Origin: an uncultured Ruminococcus sp.
Lineage (GTDB): Bacteria; Bacillota; Clostridia; Oscillospirales; Ruminococcaceae
Direction: 5' to 3'
DNA: 6,008 nt
Assembly: GCA_946188175.1 (NCBI GenBank)
Contig: CAMHUJ010000118.1
Span: forward strand, 1 to 6,008
The notes under the pieces: model-generated
Seen by the model: the letters and a program-made list of their open reading frames with translations, nothing else
Told to the model about the DNA's origin: nothing
Database searches by the model: none
Shown here: positions 5,538 to 6,008 of the stretch, in pieces
How the letters are laid out: every line of letters begins with the position of its first letter
Numbering within the stretch: position 1 is the stretch's first letter
Position numbers and translations under genes: made by a program

Positions 5538-6008
5538 TCAGATTGTATCCATTTCCACAGACTGCCGCTGCTGCGGTGTCTGCGGTGCCTGTACGGGCGG
5601 CGCCTCCTGCGGCTGCAGCAGCTTCTGCGGACTGCCGCCGATGCCGTGAACCAGGAGCAGCCGTTTGAATCTGCGGCGGTATTCGCCTTCGAGCTGCTGC
5701 GTTGCACGGACGGGAAACTCACCGGCGAGCGTATTCATGATCGTTGTCACGGAAAATTCGTTCGCTTCCAGCGTTTCCGCCAGCTTTGCAGCCTTTTCAA
5801 AGCACTTGATCTGATCCTTTCGCTTGTTGAACGGCTGGAACATGTGCTCGATTTCCTCGTAGCTGCTTTTTTGTATCGAGGTGCCGTAATTGCAGGTGCC
5901 GCAGAGCAGATAATGCTCCAGCACATCGCTTGACAGCGGAATAAAATCCACATGCTTCTGCTTGACGCGCCTGCCGAGATACTGCTCAGTGAATTTCTGA
6001 CAGTTCGG
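5538..6008 (-). CDS. Zinc-ribbon protein, C-terminal 156 residues (start beyond right edge)
   Basis: The frame is open from the right edge to a TGA at 5538, so this is the 3' part of a longer gene. A GTG at 5951 lies inside the conserved region and is not the start. The visible part begins PNCQKF, consistent with the second cysteine of a CxxC pair. Next come a basic stretch, a FIPL segment (residues 22-25 of the visible part) and CGTC (36-39). This pattern of CxxC, hydrophobic FIPL and a second CxxC resembles small zinc-ribbon proteins of the zinc_ribbon_15 type. A charged helical region follows, then a Pro/Gln-rich, probably disordered tail (PQEAPPVQAPQTPQQRQ). It ends 23 nt before iorB and is probably co-transcribed with it. 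No function can be assigned. Confidence 0.7.
   Translation of the reverse strand, partial: PNCQKFTEQYLGRRVKQKHVDFIPLSSDVLEHYLLCGTCNYGTSIQKSSYEEIEHMFQPFNKRKDQIKCFEKAAKLAETLEANEFSVTTIMNTLAGEFPVRATQQLEGEYRRRFKRLLLVHGIGGSPQKLLQPQEAPPVQAPQTPQQRQSVEMDTI

Overview
All supported genes in this window lie on the minus strand. The content points to an endospore-forming, or formerly endospore-forming, Firmicute of class Clostridia. The reasons are a spoIIIA operon in canonical order and an anaerobic ferredoxin-type 2-oxoacid oxidoreductase subunit beside a phenylacetate-CoA ligase. Strong AGGAGG-type ribosome binding sites and fairly GC-rich DNA suggest an Oscillospiraceae/Ruminococcus-like gut bacterium. 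The genus is inference from gene style, not from a marker gene.

Layout in the direction of transcription (high to low coordinates). (1) 6008-3091 is a probable operon: the 3' part of a zinc-ribbon protein gene, then the indolepyruvate oxidoreductase beta subunit (iorB), an aryl-acid CoA ligase (paaK family) and a tandem ACT-domain protein. Gaps are 23, 75 and 30 nt. (2) 3090-2404 is a single-gene unit: a textbook sigma-A promoter (TTGACA, 17 nt, TATAAT), a leader of about 94 nt, a small coiled-coil plus zinc-ribbon protein, and two tandem hairpins of which the second is a clear intrinsic terminator. (3) 2354 to the left edge holds spoIIIAA, AB, AC, AD and the first 92 codons of spoIIIAE, tightly packed with 4, 7 and 22 bp overlaps.

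The IOR/ligase/ACT genes fit interconversion of aryl acids (phenylacetate, indoleacetate), their CoA thioesters and aryl pyruvates. The ligase makes aryl-acetyl-CoA, the oxidoreductase links it to the 2-oxoacid, and the ACT protein plausibly senses an amino acid. The alpha subunit (iorA) is not next to iorB here; a zinc-ribbon gene occupies the upstream position. The spoIIIA products build the mother-cell part of the channel linking mother cell and forespore during engulfment.

No RNA genes, insertion sequences, CRISPR arrays, integrase or attachment sites were seen, and I see no convincing undescribed system. No gene-free stretch exceeds 300 bases; the longest is 2898-3090, which holds the promoter and leader of the zinc-ribbon gene. 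The best leads are the iorB-paaK-ACT cluster, the strong promoter with an adjacent 9-bp direct repeat, and lipobox-like sequences in two SpoIIIA proteins.
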